The notes under the pieces were generated by a model. It was not told the origin of the DNA. It did no database searches and was given only the letters and a program-made list of their open reading frames with translations. Positions 7,011 to 15,328 of a stretch of 21,899 nt of DNA are shown here, one piece after another. The DNA comes from DATARH01 sp035570495 (lineage in GTDB: Bacteria > Pseudomonadota > Alphaproteobacteria > ATCC43930 > CGMCC-115725). Each line of letters begins with the position of its first letter. Positions within the stretch are counted from its first letter, which is position 1. The position numbers and the translations under genes are program-made. Location: NCBI GenBank assembly GCA_035570495.1, contig DATMLO010000058.1, positions 1 through 21,899 on the forward strand, given 5' to 3'.

Positions 7011-9649
7011 GCTTTGCCGGGCGAGGTCTTCGCCCGTCCGGCGGCTTTGCGCGCCGGTTTCTTGCCTGGGCTTTTGGCGGCGCGACGTGCGCCATTGGCC
7101 GCAGCCGCGGCGGCCGGGCGGGGCTTGCGCGGAGTCTTGCCTTTGGCCTTTTGCTCGGCCAGCAGCGGCAGCGCCTCGGCCAGCGTGAAATTGTCGGGGT
7201 CGGCGGCCTTCGGCAGCGAGGCATACAGCCCGCCGTGACTGACATAAGGCCCATAGCGCCCGCGGTAGAGCCCGACGGTGCCCCCCTCGGGATGCGCGCC
7301 CAGTTCGCGCAACAACTGCGGCCCACGTCGGCCGCCACCTTTGTTCTGAGCCTCGGCCAGCACCGTCACCGCCCGGTTGAGGCCAATATTGAGCACATCG
7401 TCATCGGTGCCGAGCGAGGCGAACGTATTGCCGAGCTTGAGATAGCTGCCAAACCGGCCGATGCCGGCGGTGATGGTCTCGCCCGTGTCGGGATGGCGGC
7501 CGATCTCGCGCGGCAGCGACAATAGCTTGATAGCGATGTCTAGAGTGACGCCCGCCGGCTCCAGCCCCTTTGGCAGCGATACCCGCTTTGGCTTGTCGCC
7601 GTTATCGCCTGCGCCAAGCTGGATGTAGTGGCCGTATGGTCCCTTTTTCAGCGCGATCGGTAGACCGCTCGCTGGGTCGACGCCTAGCTCGGTATCGGGT
7701 GTTGCCGGCGCCTTGGCGTCTTCCTCGCTTTCGATCCCGAGCGCCCGGGTATAGCGGCAGTTCGGATAGTTTGAGCAGCCGATAAACGCGCCGAACCGGC
7801 CAAGCTTCAGCGACAGCTTACCCTGACCGCAGACCGAACAAAGCCGCACGTCACGCCCGGAGCCGTCATCGGGGAAGAAGTGCCGGCCGAGTCCCTCGTC
7901 GAGCGCCTTCAGCACATCGCCGATCTTGAGATCCTTGGTGCCGTTCACCGCGCCTGAGAAGTCGCGCCAGAATTTGCGCAGCACCTCTTTCCAGTCGATG
8001 CGCCCGCCGGAAATGTCGTCGAGCTGATTTTCCAGGTCGGCGGTGAAATTGTATTCGACATAGCGCTCGAAGAAGCTGGTGAGGAACGCCGTCACCAGCC
8101 GGCCGCGGTCTTCCGGCACAAAGCGCCGCTTGTCGAGTTTCACATAGTCGCGATCTTGAAGGACCTGCAGGATCGAGGCGTAGGTCGATGGCCTGCCAAT
8201 GCCAAGCTCTTCGAGCTTCTTGACCAGGCTCGCTTCGCTGTAGCGCGGCGGCGGCTGCGTGAAGTGCTGGCTTGGGTTTACCGCGCCGCGCCCCAACTGC
8301 TCCTTGTCGCGCATTTGCGGCAGGCGGCGATTGTCCTCGTCCTCGGCCGCGTCGTCCTGGTCTTCCTGGTAGAGCCGTAGGAAGCCGTCGAACAGCGTGG
8401 TGGTGCCGGTGGCATGCAGACCGACGCGGTCGGAAGGGTCGGCGATGTCAATACCGACCTGATCGAGCAGTGCCGACTCCATCTGGCTGGCGACAGTGCG
8501 CTTCCAGATCAGCTCGTAAAGCCGCCGATGGTCGCTGTCGAGATGGCGCGCGACCTCGTCAGGCTTGCGCATCATGTCGGTGGGGCGGATCGCTTCGTGC
8601 GCTTCCTGCGCGTTTTTTGCCGGGCTGCGGTAGACGCGCGGGCTTTTCGGCAGATATCGATCGCCGAAGTCGCGGGTGATCAGATCGCGCGCGCCGGCGA
8701 TCGCTTCGCCGGCGATGGCGACACCGTCGGTGCGCATATAGGTGATAAGCCCAACGGTGTCGCCGCCAAGATCGACGCCTTCGTAGAGCCGCTGCGCCAA
8801 GCGCATCGTGCGGCTCGCGCCAAAGCCCAGCTTGCGCGAGGCCTCTTGCTGCAGGGTGGAGGTGGTGAATGGCGGGAACGGGTTGCGCCGCGTCTGTCGG
8901 CGTTCGATCGATGTGACCGAGAAGGCTGGCGCGGCGAGGATCGCCGCAGCTGCGGCACGCGCCTTCGCCTCGCTGTCGAGGTCGTAGCGGTCGAGCTTTT
9001 TGCCGTCCAACCGGGTCAGCCGCGCGGTGAATTTTTCACCGGCTTCGGTCGTGAACTCGACCTCGACCGTCCAGTATTCCCGCGCCTTGAACGCCTCGAT
9101 CTCGGCTTCGCGCTCGCAGATGAGCCTCAGCGCGACCGACTGTACGCGGCCGGCCGAGCGGCTTCCCGGCAGCTTGCGCCACAGCACCGGCGACAAGGTG
9201 AAACCGACGAGATAATCGAGCGCGCGTCGCGCAAGATACGCGTCGACCAGTTCGATATCGATATCACGTGGCTTGGTGAAAGCGTCGAGCACCGCGTTGC
9301 GCGTGACCTCGTTGAATACGACGCGCTTGACGTCGACGCCCTTTAGCGCGCGGCGGTTCTTCAGCACCTCGTTGATGTGCCAGGAGATCGCTTCGCCCTC
9401 GCGGTCGGGGTCGGTCGCGAGATAGAGCCGCTCGGCGCCGCGCACCGCCTCGGCCATCGCCCGGACATGCTTTTCCGATTTGCCGTCGACCTCCCACGAC
9501 ATCGAGAAGTCGTTGTCGGGAAGTACCGAGCCGTCCTTTGCCGGTAGGTCGCGGACATGGCCATAGCTCGCCACGACCTTGTAGTCGCGCCCAAGATACT
9601 TGTTGATGGTCTTCGCTTTGGCCGGCGATTCGACGATGACGACGTTCAT
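6974..9649 (-). CDS. topA: DNA topoisomerase I (type IA)
   Basis: This enzyme relaxes negative supercoils by cutting one DNA strand. Numbered from the ATG at 9649 (891 residues, MNVVIVESPAKAKTI), the TOPRIM domain shows E7 in ESPAKA and the acidic triad in ATDPDREGEAISWH (about 80-93). The active-site tyrosine is Y304 in GLITYMRTDG. GRPSTYASI lies further on, then one four-cysteine zinc ribbon (CSVCG...CSNYPNC), several topoisomerase C-terminal repeats (for example GPYGHYIQLG and GRYGPYVSHGG), and a lysine/arginine-rich tail. A second ATG at 9658 adds three residues; I prefer 9649 because family members start there and GGGG lies just upstream. The last dozen or so residues (RRASSSRPATP) are rnr-derived sequence in another frame, so the natural C-terminus may have been altered. 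dprA ends 33 bases upstream. Confidence 0.96.
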   Translation of the reverse strand: MNVVIVESPAKAKTINKYLGRDYKVVASYGHVRDLPAKDGSVLPDNDFSMSWEVDGKSEKHVRAMAEAVRGAERLYLATDPDREGEAISWHINEVLKNRRALKGVDVKRVVFNEVTRNAVLDAFTKPRDIDIELVDAYLARRALDYLVGFTLSPVLWRKLPGSRSAGRVQSVALRLICEREAEIEAFKAREYWTVEVEFTTEAGEKFTARLTRLDGKKLDRYDLDSEAKARAAAAAILAAPAFSVTSIERRQTRRNPFPPFTTSTLQQEASRKLGFGASRTMRLAQRLYEGVDLGGDTVGLITYMRTDGVAIAGEAIAGARDLITRDFGDRYLPKSPRVYRSPAKNAQEAHEAIRPTDMMRKPDEVARHLDSDHRRLYELIWKRTVASQMESALLDQVGIDIADPSDRVGLHATGTTTLFDGFLRLYQEDQDDAAEDEDNRRLPQMRDKEQLGRGAVNPSQHFTQPPPRYSEASLVKKLEELGIGRPSTYASILQVLQDRDYVKLDKRRFVPEDRGRLVTAFLTSFFERYVEYNFTADLENQLDDISGGRIDWKEVLRKFWRDFSGAVNGTKDLKIGDVLKALDEGLGRHFFPDDGSGRDVRLCSVCGQGKLSLKLGRFGAFIGCSNYPNCRYTRALGIESEEDAKAPATPDTELGVDPASGLPIALKKGPYGHYIQLGAGDNGDKPKRVSLPKGLEPAGVTLDIAIKLLSLPREIGRHPDTGETITAGIGRFGSYLKLGNTFASLGTDDDVLNIGLNRAVTVLAEAQNKGGGRRGPQLLRELGAHPEGGTVGLYRGRYGPYVSHGGLYASLPKAADPDNFTLAEALPLLAEQKAKGKTPRKPRPAAAAAANGARRAAKSPGKKPARKAAGRAKTSPGKARRASSSRPATP

Positions 9650-9682
9650 GGACCCCATTCTGTGGCGAGGCCGAGGCCCCGC

Positions 9683-10816
9683 TCAGCGGCGCGACACCAG
9701 ATTCCCAGGATGACGCTCAATGCGCCCCGCAAGTTCCAGTTCGAGCAACAAGGTAGCGACGGCGGCGGCTGACAATTGGCATTGCCGCACCAGTTCGTCA
9801 ACCGCGACGGGCGTCGGACTGAGCTTTTCGAGGATCAGCTCGAGGCCGGCCTCGCCATCGATTATCGCCGGCGCCGGGCTTGGGTAGGGCGCCGCCAATG
9901 GCAGATCGCGCTGTCGTGGCGCGGCGCGCGGGGGCAGCTTGCCGCCCTGCAGCAGCGGCCCGAGCTGGGTGATAATATCGGCGGCATTCTCGGTCAGGGT
10001 CGCGCCATTGCGCAGCAGATCATTGGCGCCGCGGCTGCGAGGATCGAGCGGTGAGCCCGGTACGGCGAACACGTCACGGCCCTGTTCGAGCGCAAAGCGG
10101 GCGGTGATCAATGACCCCGATTTCGCCGCTGCTTCGACCACGACAATGCCCAGCGACATGCCGGAGATGATGCGGTTGCGGCGCGGGAAATGGCGCGCCT
10201 GCGGCTCGACGCCGAGCGGCAGCTCGGCGACAACCGCGCCGTCGCGCGCGAGTGCATCGTAAAGCCCGCGATTCTCTGCCGGATAGATGACGTCGACCCC
10301 GCCGGCGACGACCGCGATCGAGCCTGTCGCGAGCGCGCCACCATGGGCGGCGGCGTCGATCCCGCGCGCCATCCCCGAGATGACGACAATGCCCGCCTCG
10401 CCGAGCCCCGCGGCCAGCTCATGCGCGAGCCGCCTGCCATTGGCGGAGGCGTTGCGCGCGCCGACAATCGCGACGATCGGGGCGGTTAGCAGCTCGTCGC
10501 GGCCCAACAGGGTGAGCACCGGTGGCGCATCCTCGATGTTGGCGAGGGGCTCGGGATAACCCGGCTCGCCCCAGCAGAGGAGCCGCGCGCCAAGCCGGGC
10601 GAGGGCGGCCATCTCCCTGTCGGCGTCGCCGCGGCTGCAGACAGCGACATCGCCCCGGCCGAGCCGCGGCACCGCGTCGAGCGCGGCCTTGGCAGAGCCG
10701 AAACGGCGCAGCAGCGCGTAGAAGGTGACCGGGCCGATCGTCTCGGTGCGGCTGAGGCGCAGCCAGTCGCGCCGCTCCTCGGGGTCGAGCTCGCGCGCGG
10801 CCAGGGTTCGCCTCAA
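9683..10816 (-). CDS. dprA: DNA-processing protein DprA
   Basis: DprA binds incoming single-stranded DNA and loads RecA during natural transformation. The 377-residue protein has a SAM-like N-terminal part (about 20-70) and then the extended Rossmann fold. That fold shows IVGARNASANGRRLA (about 117-131), VISGMARGIDAAAHGGALAT (145-164), GGVDVIYPAENRGL, HFPRRNRIISGMS (about 209-221), EAAAKSGSLITARFAL and DVFAVPGSP. A winged-helix domain closes the protein (about 310-377). The start is a TTG at 10816, overlapping the plsY stop as TTGA. The open frame extends further upstream to 11179, but that part is an arginine-rich shadow of plsY with no DprA likeness. The domain is widespread in bacteria not known to be competent, so its presence alone does not prove competence. 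Confidence 0.94.
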   Translation of the reverse strand: MRRTLAARELDPEERRDWLRLSRTETIGPVTFYALLRRFGSAKAALDAVPRLGRGDVAVCSRGDADREMAALARLGARLLCWGEPGYPEPLANIEDAPPVLTLLGRDELLTAPIVAIVGARNASANGRRLAHELAAGLGEAGIVVISGMARGIDAAAHGGALATGSIAVVAGGVDVIYPAENRGLYDALARDGAVVAELPLGVEPQARHFPRRNRIISGMSLGIVVVEAAAKSGSLITARFALEQGRDVFAVPGSPLDPRSRGANDLLRNGATLTENAADIITQLGPLLQGGKLPPRAAPRQRDLPLAAPYPSPAPAIIDGEAGLELILEKLSPTPVAVDELVRQCQLSAAAVATLLLELELAGRIERHPGNLVSRR

Positions 10817-11400
10817 CTCTTGGTAAAGGATATCCGGCTTTCGGTGCCGGCGAGCAGGCGGCGAATATTCTCGTGGTGCTTGACGATGATAGCCAGCGCG
10901 ATGGCGGTGATGAGCTCCGCCCGGTGGCCGTCGAGGACGAAGCCCGAATACGCGGCCGCGACCGCACAGGCGACGAACGCCGCCAGCGACGAATAGCGGA
11001 ACATGACCGCTGCCGCGAGCCAGACCACGCCTGCCACCAGCGCTACCGGCCAGGCGACGACGATCAGCACGCCAAGCCCGGTCGCGACGGCTTTGCCGCC
11101 GCGAAACATCAGCCAGACCGGAAACATGTGGCCGAGGATCACCGCCCCGGCCGCGGCCAGCATCGCATCGACGCCCCATCTCGCACCGATCAGCACCGCC
11201 GCGACGCCCTTGCCGACATCGAGCAATACCGTCAGCGCCGCCAGCGCCTTGTTTCCGGTACGCAGTACGTTTGTCGCGCCAATATTGCCCGAGCCGATCT
11301 TGCGCAGATCGCCATAGCCGGCGATCCAGGTCAGCAGCAGCCCGAATGGGATGGCGCCGAGCAGATAGCCGATGACGCCGGCCGCGATGTCACCGGTCAT
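10813..11400 (-). CDS. plsY: Glycerol-3-phosphate acyltransferase PlsY
   Basis: This integral inner-membrane enzyme transfers the acyl group from acyl-phosphate to glycerol 3-phosphate, the first step of phospholipid synthesis with PlsX. At 195 residues it is of normal length. It shows the three family motifs: SGNIGATNVLRTGNK (37-51), FRGGKAVATGLG (99-110) and KHHENIRRLLAGTE (174-187). Hydrophobic segments lie at about 5-27, 53-72, 80-97, 108-132 and 136-155. The ATG at 11400 overlaps the TGA of the pyrC-like gene as ATGA, and the gene's own TGA overlaps the dprA TTG, so translation of the block is probably coupled. Confidence 0.96.
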   Translation of the reverse strand: MTGDIAAGVIGYLLGAIPFGLLLTWIAGYGDLRKIGSGNIGATNVLRTGNKALAALTVLLDVGKGVAAVLIGARWGVDAMLAAAGAVILGHMFPVWLMFRGGKAVATGLGVLIVVAWPVALVAGVVWLAAAVMFRYSSLAAFVACAVAAAYSGFVLDGHRAELITAIALAIIVKHHENIRRLLAGTESRISFTKS

Positions 11401-12698
11401 GCCGCGGCGCGCTCGAAAATCGTGCGGCCGTCGACCACGGTCAGCTCGACGCGGCCCTGCACCGGGCGGCCGTCAAACGGCGCATTCTTTGACTTGGAGC
11501 GGAAGCGATCGGTTTCGACGCGATATTTGGCTTTGGGGTCGAACACGACGAAATCCGCCGGCGCACCAGCCGCCAGGGTCCCGACCGCGAGCCCGAGAAT
11601 GCGCGCCGGCGTCACGGTCAGCCGCCGGAGCACGTCAATCAAATTCATGTGGCGGTTGTGACACAGCTCCAGCGACAGCGGCAGCAGCGTCTCCAACCCG
11701 ACGATGCCGCAGCTCGCCGAGGAGAACGGCAGACGCTTTGAATCCTGGTCCCATGGCGAATGGTCGCTGGCGATCGCGTCGATCGAGCCGTCGGCAAGCC
11801 CGGCGACGACCGCCTGGCGGTCGCTCTCGCTGCGCAGCGGCGGCGACAGCTTGGCGAAGGTGCGGTAGTCGCCGATCGCGGTCTCGTTCAGGGCAAAATA
11901 GGGCGGGGCGGTGTCACAGGTCACCGGCAACCCTGCCGCCTTGGCCTGGCGGATCGCGTCGATCGACGCGGCGGTCGAGACATGCGCGACGTGGTAGCGT
12001 GCGCCGGTGATCGCGACGAGCCGCAAATCGCGCTCGATCATTATGACTTCGGCCGCCGGGGTGACGCCGGCGAGCCCGAGCCGGGTGGCGATCTCGCCCT
12101 CGGTGACCTCGCCGGCGCTGCCAAGGCTCGGCTCCTCCGGGTGCTGGATCACCAGTTGGTTGAAGGTGCGGGCATAGGCCAGCACCCGGCGCATCACCAG
12201 CGCGTCGGCGATCGCCTTGACCCCGTCGGTAAAGCCGACCACACCGTTGGCCGCGAGCAGACCGATCTCGGTCAGCTCTTTGCCGTGCATGCCCTTGGTC
12301 GCGGCGGCGTAGGTGTGGACCTTGGCAAGTCGGACTTCGCGGGCGCGGCGGGCGAGAAACTCGACGACCGAGACATCGTCGACCGGCGGGTCGGTGTTGG
12401 GCAGGGCGACGATCGTCGTGACACCGCCGGCCGCGGCGGCGCGGCTGCCGCTCTCGACCGATTCGATATGCTCGGCGCCGGGTTCGCGCAACTGCACGCG
12501 CATGTCGACCAGGCCCGGCGCGAGACACAGCCCGGCGAGATCGACGACCTCGACGTCGGGGCCCAAATCATCAGCGCTGATATTGGCGCCGATTGCGGCG
12601 ATGCGATCGTCGACGACGATGACGTCGCCGACCATGTCGCGCCCGCTATCGGGGTCGATGAGGCGCGCGCCGCGGAAAAGACGCCGCAATCCGCTCAT
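11397..12698 (-). CDS. pyrC: Dihydroorotase-like protein, probably inactive ATCase partner (PyrC'/PyrX type)
   Basis: This belongs to the dihydroorotase amidohydrolase family and has 433 residues from the ATG at 12698, which overlaps the pyrB stop as ATGA. An upstream extension to 12746 is a shadow of pyrB. The first metal motif is degenerate: active enzymes have HxHLREPG, but this protein has MRVQLREPG, with R67 and Q69 in place of the histidines. The other ligand positions appear kept: D158 in FTDG, H186 in QHPEE, H239 in AHVST and D312 in ASDHSP. In several bacteria a pyrB-linked, metal-motif-defective homologue is a structural subunit that holds aspartate transcarbamoylase together. I infer that role here, with the active dihydroorotase encoded elsewhere. 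The similar RVQ form is, as I recall, common in Rhodospirillales. Confidence 0.88.
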   Translation of the reverse strand: MSGLRRLFRGARLIDPDSGRDMVGDVIVVDDRIAAIGANISADDLGPDVEVVDLAGLCLAPGLVDMRVQLREPGAEHIESVESGSRAAAAGGVTTIVALPNTDPPVDDVSVVEFLARRAREVRLAKVHTYAAATKGMHGKELTEIGLLAANGVVGFTDGVKAIADALVMRRVLAYARTFNQLVIQHPEEPSLGSAGEVTEGEIATRLGLAGVTPAAEVIMIERDLRLVAITGARYHVAHVSTAASIDAIRQAKAAGLPVTCDTAPPYFALNETAIGDYRTFAKLSPPLRSESDRQAVVAGLADGSIDAIASDHSPWDQDSKRLPFSSASCGIVGLETLLPLSLELCHNRHMNLIDVLRRLTVTPARILGLAVGTLAAGAPADFVVFDPKAKYRVETDRFRSKSKNAPFDGRPVQGRVELTVVDGRTIFERAAA

Positions 12699-13648
12699 TT
12701 TATAGGGGGCCCGTTGCCGAGGTCGCGCGCCAGGAGCTCGAGGCACGCCATGCGCACCGCGACGCCCATCTCGACCTGCTGGCGGATGAGGCTGCGGTCG
12801 ATATCGTCGGCGACAGTGCTGCCGATCTCGACGCCGCGGTTCATCGGTCCCGGATGCATGATCAGCGCGTCGGGCTTGGCGAATTTGAGCTTGTCCTCGT
12901 CGAGCCCGAAGAAGTGGAAATATTCACGGGTCGACGGCACGAATGAGCCGTGCATGCGCTCGTTCTGCAGGCGCAACATCATGACGATATCGACATCGGC
13001 CAGACCTTCGGCCATGTCGTGAAATACCTCGACCCCAAGATGCTCGATCTCGGCGGGGAGCAGGGTGCGCGGCGCGACGACGCGCACCCGCGTGCCCATC
13101 GCGTTCAGCAGCCAGATGTTCGAACGCGCGACGCGGCTGTGCATCACGTCGCCGCAGATCGCTACCGTGAGCCCGCCCAGTTTGCCCTTGCGGCGGCGGA
13201 TCGTCAGCGCGTCGAGCAGCGCCTGGGTCGGATGCTCGTGGCTGCCGTCGCCGGCATTGATGACCGCGCAATCGACCTTTTCCGACAGGAGCTGCACCGC
13301 ACCCGATTCGGGATGGCGCACCACCAGCACGTCTGGGTGCATGGCGTTCAGGGTCATCGCCGTGTCGATCAGTGTCTCGCCCTTCTTCATCGAAGAGACC
13401 GCGACGGCCATGTTGATGACATCGGCGCCGAGCCGCTTGCCGGCAACTTCGAACGAGGTGCGAGTGCGCGTGGAATTTTCGAAGAAGCAGTTGATTAGCG
13501 TGCGGCCGCGCAGCGTCGTTTTTTTCTTTTCGGCCTCGCGGTTCATATCGACATAGGTTTCGGCGAGGTCGAGGACATAGGTGATGTCCTCGGGCGTCAG
13601 ACCTTCGATGCCCAAGAGATGCCGGTGCCGGTAGGCATAGGAATCCAT
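12695..13648 (-). CDS. pyrB: Aspartate carbamoyltransferase catalytic subunit
   Basis: This enzyme joins carbamoyl phosphate and aspartate, the committed step of pyrimidine synthesis. The 317-residue protein shows the carbamoyl-phosphate site FFENSTRTRTSFE (55-67), K89 in SSMKKGETL, HPTQ (139-142), CGDVMHSRVARSN and HPGPMNRG (265-272). It starts at the ATG at 13648 and its TGA overlaps the pyrC-like ATG, so the two products are probably made together and may form one complex. No pyrI regulatory gene is adjacent. A candidate promoter lies immediately upstream. Confidence 0.97.
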   Translation of the reverse strand: MDSYAYRHRHLLGIEGLTPEDITYVLDLAETYVDMNREAEKKKTTLRGRTLINCFFENSTRTRTSFEVAGKRLGADVINMAVAVSSMKKGETLIDTAMTLNAMHPDVLVVRHPESGAVQLLSEKVDCAVINAGDGSHEHPTQALLDALTIRRRKGKLGGLTVAICGDVMHSRVARSNIWLLNAMGTRVRVVAPRTLLPAEIEHLGVEVFHDMAEGLADVDIVMMLRLQNERMHGSFVPSTREYFHFFGLDEDKLKFAKPDALIMHPGPMNRGVEIGSTVADDIDRSLIRQQVEMGVAVRMACLELLARDLGNGPPIK

Positions 13649-13657
13649 CGGCCGCGA

Positions 13658-13686
13658 ACTATAAGGACGCGCCGGATCGCCAGCAA
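13658..13686 (-). promoter_or_regulatory. pyrB: Candidate pyrB promoter
   Basis: On the minus strand TTGCTG (13686-13681) and TATAGT (13663-13658) are separated by exactly 17 bases, a reasonable sigma-70-type pair. A start site six to seven bases after the -10 would fall around 13651, leaving only a few bases before the pyrB ATG at 13648, so the transcript would be nearly leaderless. There is no room for a pyrimidine attenuator in such a leader. A six-base stem (AAGGGC/GCCCTT, 13685-13700) overlaps the -35 side. Confidence 0.35.
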
Positions 13687-13705
13687 GGGCGCGTGCCCTT
13701 ACGTC

Positions 13706-15328
13706 TCACACAAGCTTGCGGATAAAACGCTCTTGCGGAAAACGCGCCGAGACCGTCGTGCCGGTGCCCGGTTCGCTGGCGATTTCGAGCGTCCCGTCAT
13801 GAAGCTCGACGAGCCGCTTTGACAGCGGCAGCCCCAACCCTACACCGCCATTCTTGCGGCCGATTTGCGATGCGATCTGGCCAAACGGTGCCAGGGCCAG
13901 CTGGATCTTGTCGCGCGGTATGCCGACGCCGGTATCCTCGACCCGGAGGACCAGCCCGCCGGCCGGTTCGCGCCAGGCCTTGATCGTCACGTGCCCGCCG
14001 GCCGGGGTGAATTTGACAGCGTTGGTGAGCAGGTTGATGAGAACCTGACTCAACTTCTTGGCGTCGCCGCGGAACGCCGGCAGTTCAGAATGCGCCTCGA
14101 CCCGGCACTCGACGCCGGCCTCCTTCGCCATCGCGCCGATCATGTTCGCGCTGAAGGTGACGACCTGGGGGATGTTCACCGGATCGTTGGCGATCTTGAG
14201 CTCTTTGGCATCGCTGGTAGCGAGATCCAGCAAGTCATTGATGATCGTCAATAGATGCGAACCGCTATCGCCGATAATCTTCGCGTATTCCACGTATTGC
14301 GCGCTGAGCGGGCCGAGCATCTGTTGATGCATGATCTCGGAGAAGCCGATGACCGCGTTGAGCGGCGTGCGCAGCTCATGGCTCATATTTGCGAGAAGCA
14401 GCGATTTGGCGCGGTCCGATTCTTCCGCCCGTTGCTTCGCCGAGACGAGGTCGGCAGCGGCGCGCGCGGTGCGCAGCGTGTAACGCACCCGGTATTTCAG
14501 AATCTGCCAGTTGTCCGACTTGACGATGAAGTCGGTCGCGCCGGCATCATACGCGTCGACGACCGATTGCTCGTCGTTGAGCCCAGTGATGACAAGGATC
14601 GGGACGTGCTCGGTTTCCGCGCGTCGACGCAGCAGGCGGCAAAGGTCGAAACCGCTGAGCCCCGGCATCATCGCGTCGGTGATGACCAGTCCGGGAACAG
14701 TGTGCAGGCACCCGTTGTAGGCCGCGAAGCCGTCTTCGGCCTCGACAACGTCGTAGCCCTCGTTTTCGAGGACGTCGCACATCACGGCGCGGGCCACGGG
14801 ATCGTCATCGACAATCAGGATCGAAACCCGGGCGGACCCATCGCCCGTCGCGGTCTTTCCGTCATCGTCCGGCCGCGCGCCGCGGCGGCGGCCGTCGGAT
14901 GGGTTCTGAAAATCGCTAAACTCGCCCGCATTGCGCAGCGCGTAGCGTACGCGCTGCGCGAGGCTGCCCCATTCGACCGGCTTGACGATGAAATCGGTCG
15001 CGCCGGCGTTGTAGGCCCGGTCAAGCGCCTTGTGATCCTGCAACCCGGTGACCATTACGATCGGGGTCCGGCGTGTCGCGCTGCGGCTCCGCAATTCTCG
15101 GCACAGTGCGAAGCCGTCGAGGTTGGGCATCACGGCGTCGACGAGCAGCAGCGACGGATCGAATTCGCGGCAATGGCTCAGCGCTTCGCTGCCGTCCGCG
15201 GCTTCGATGACCGTCAGCCCGGTATCTGTGAGGCTGTCCCGGGTCAGCGAGCGAAAGACCGGGTCGTCATCGACGATCAAGATCGTCGGCGCGGTTCGCG
15301 TGACAGAGACCGGTATGGTCGGGGTCAT
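13706..15328 (-). CDS. Cytosolic hybrid histidine kinase, REC-REC-HisKA-HATPase
   Basis: This is a soluble two-component kinase with its receivers at the N-terminus and no transmembrane segment. Numbered from the ATG at 15328 (540 residues), REC1 (about 14-132) has D64 in LLVDAVMPNLDG and K116; REC2 (about 167-285) has D218 in VITDAMMPGLSG and K270. Both look able to take phosphate. A short linker leads to HisKA with H317 in NMSHELRTPLNAVIGFSE, then a HATPase domain with NLLTNAVKFTP, EDTGVGIPRD and GGVGLGLPLSKRLV. The two receivers are clearly alike (AGATDFIVK in both) and probably arose by tandem duplication. An upstream GTG at 15370 would add 14 residues. The H box resembles PleC/DivJ-type kinases, so DivK is a possible partner; this is inferred. 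The stop is 57 bases before pyrB. Confidence 0.9.
   Translation of the reverse strand: MTPTIPVSVTRTAPTILIVDDDPVFRSLTRDSLTDTGLTVIEAADGSEALSHCREFDPSLLLVDAVMPNLDGFALCRELRSRSATRRTPIVMVTGLQDHKALDRAYNAGATDFIVKPVEWGSLAQRVRYALRNAGEFSDFQNPSDGRRRGARPDDDGKTATGDGSARVSILIVDDDPVARAVMCDVLENEGYDVVEAEDGFAAYNGCLHTVPGLVITDAMMPGLSGFDLCRLLRRRAETEHVPILVITGLNDEQSVVDAYDAGATDFIVKSDNWQILKYRVRYTLRTARAAADLVSAKQRAEESDRAKSLLLANMSHELRTPLNAVIGFSEIMHQQMLGPLSAQYVEYAKIIGDSGSHLLTIINDLLDLATSDAKELKIANDPVNIPQVVTFSANMIGAMAKEAGVECRVEAHSELPAFRGDAKKLSQVLINLLTNAVKFTPAGGHVTIKAWREPAGGLVLRVEDTGVGIPRDKIQLALAPFGQIASQIGRKNGGVGLGLPLSKRLVELHDGTLEIASEPGTGTTVSARFPQERFIRKLV

Noticed and set aside
6974..7320. Programmed -1 frameshift from topA into rnr
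   Set aside because: The frames are compatible and open, but I found no X XXY YYZ heptamer in the topA frame of this tail, so a deletion is the simpler reading.
9683..11179. Long 498-residue dprA frame
   Set aside because: The first 121 codons overlap plsY and read as arginine/glycine-rich shadow sequence; DprA likeness starts at the TTG at 10816.
11760..13022. 420-codon plus-strand open frame opposite the pyrC-like and pyrB genes
   Set aside because: Its composition is typical of an antisense shadow in GC-rich DNA, and both minus-strand genes have clear family motifs.
13685..13700. Six-base stem between the REC-REC kinase and pyrB as a terminator
   Set aside because: The stem is short and no T run follows on the minus strand.
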